From positions 1-7,097 of the forward strand of contig JABDPL010000096.1 of assembly GCA_013042825.1 (NCBI GenBank): a stretch of DNA of 7,097 nt. The letters run 5' to 3'. Positions 6,410 through 7,097 of the stretch are shown piece after piece; position 1 is the stretch's first letter, and the number at the start of each line of letters is the position of its first letter. Under the pieces are notes generated by a model, which did no database searches, had not been told where the DNA came from, and saw only the letters and a program-made list of their open reading frames with translations. Position numbers and translations under genes: made by a program. The stretch is from Flavobacteriaceae bacterium. GTDB taxonomy: Bacteria > Bacteroidota > Bacteroidia > Flavobacteriales > Flavobacteriaceae.

Positions 6410-7097
6410 GTGAAAAAGGCATTATCATTAATAGCAACCGGATTGATGCCCCTGGCTGTTGTATTTCTTTTTATGAAATTCATCAGTCTTAATTTAAGCC
6501 ATGTGCTTATAGTTGGGGTAATTTCGCTGTTGCTAGTTTCAATGTTGAAATACAAACAATTGGCGAACCCCTTGATTTCAGCAATTTTAATCGCCATACC
6601 ACTGATCCTGGTATTTTACTTTCTTGTGATCATCGAAATCCCGGGCCTATGGCCGGTATTACTCATTTTTCTGCTTACTCCAGCTCTTGTTTTCTATAGC
6701 TCGGGTAAAATACTCAGGGGTGTGGTCATATTAGTCTTAATTGGAATTACCGGTTTTACGGCATTAAACCTTGTTCCCAGGGTGGTTGCGGGGGAACTGA
6801 CAGAACTGACCCAAAAGCCCGCCCCTGAATATCATCTTCAGAATCTTCTGGGCGGAAATGATTTTACAAACATCACTGATAAAGGTTCGGTCATTGTTTT
6901 AGATTTCTTCGGAACCTGGTGCGCGCCTTGTATTTCAGAAATGGAAGAGTTAAAACTGATGACTACATCCATCCCCGGATACAATTCCGATTGGAGTATA
7001 ATTATCGCCTGTACCGACTCCGGCGGAGATACGCCTGAAAAAGCCCTGGATTTTCAGAGTAAACGGGAACTGCCTTTCCAACTGGCTTATGATTCGG
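6410..7097 (+). CDS. Membrane-anchored TlpA/thioredoxin-like protein (3' end outside window)
   Basis: A frame open from 6386 to the window end, with GTG at 6410 as the best start (MKKALSLIATGL if read as Met). 229 codons are visible. Residues about 5-122 are hydrophobic, with roughly five membrane helices (7-25, 31-47, 54-75, 79-97, 102-121). A short linker (ELTQKPAPEYHLQNLLGGNDF) leads into a thioredoxin-fold domain from about residue 138. That domain has the strand SVIVLDFFGTW followed by the redox site W-C171-A-P-C174, then a helix EMEELKLM and the next strand WSIIIACTDS. This is the layout of TlpA/ResA-type envelope thiol-disulfide proteins. The active site presumably faces the periplasm. 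It starts 55 bases after cysM with no strong terminator between. The thioredoxin-fold call is firm; the exact partner (cytochrome c maturation, peptide reduction or other) is unknown. Confidence 0.85.
   Translation, partial: MKKALSLIATGLMPLAVVFLFMKFISLNLSHVLIVGVISLLLVSMLKYKQLANPLISAILIAIPLILVFYFLVIIEIPGLWPVLLIFLLTPALVFYSSGKILRGVVILVLIGITGFTALNLVPRVVAGELTELTQKPAPEYHLQNLLGGNDFTNITDKGSVIVLDFFGTWCAPCISEMEELKLMTTSIPGYNSDWSIIIACTDSGGDTPEKALDFQSKRELPFQLAYDS

Overview
The window looks like an ordinary chromosomal segment of a member of the Bacteroidota, most likely a flavobacterium. This rests on a Bacteroidota-type lipoprotein signal, start codons without clear Shine-Dalgarno sequences, two matches to the Bacteroidota -7 promoter element (TAnnTTTG), and a set of families (VanZ-like, YgaP-type DUF2892, DUF418, LACTB-like serine hydrolase, cysE-cysM pair) that is common in that group. 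No phage, insertion sequence, CRISPR array, tRNA, rRNA or defence-type gene was seen.

Left part (1-1906, + strand). A fragment or small protein at the left edge has a beta-strand-rich domain like those at the C-termini of serine hydrolases. A putative NTF2-like (DUF4440) lipoprotein follows 20 bases later. Two short hairpins and a T-run come next. Then there is a very short membrane ORF (32 residues, with a CxxC in its helix), placed 15 bases ahead of a 71-residue YgaP/DUF2892 membrane protein, and then a VanZ-like membrane protein that starts with GTG. A strong bulged stem-loop stands right behind the VanZ-like stop codon.

Middle part (2097-4446). A secreted LACTB-like serine hydrolase (+) and a DUF418 multi-pass membrane protein (-) converge. 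They meet at a perfect 23-base direct repeat (period 24), whose second copy contains the stop codon of the DUF418 gene.

Right part (4683-7097, + strand). cysE (serine O-acetyltransferase) and cysM (O-acetylserine sulfhydrylase B) are separated by a single base and together make L-cysteine from L-serine. They are followed 55 bases later by the start of a membrane-anchored TlpA/thioredoxin-like protein with a WCAPC motif, cut off by the window edge. The last gene starts with GTG and has no stop in the window. The divergent spacer between the DUF418 gene and cysE (236 bases) is AT-rich, holds several inverted repeats and a candidate -7 element, and is the main regulatory region visible here.

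Nothing here amounts to a clearly new system. The items most worth a second look are the CxxC micro-ORF beside the DUF2892 gene, the tandem repeat at the convergent gene ends, the palindrome-rich cysE upstream region, and the cysE-cysM-thioredoxin arrangement.
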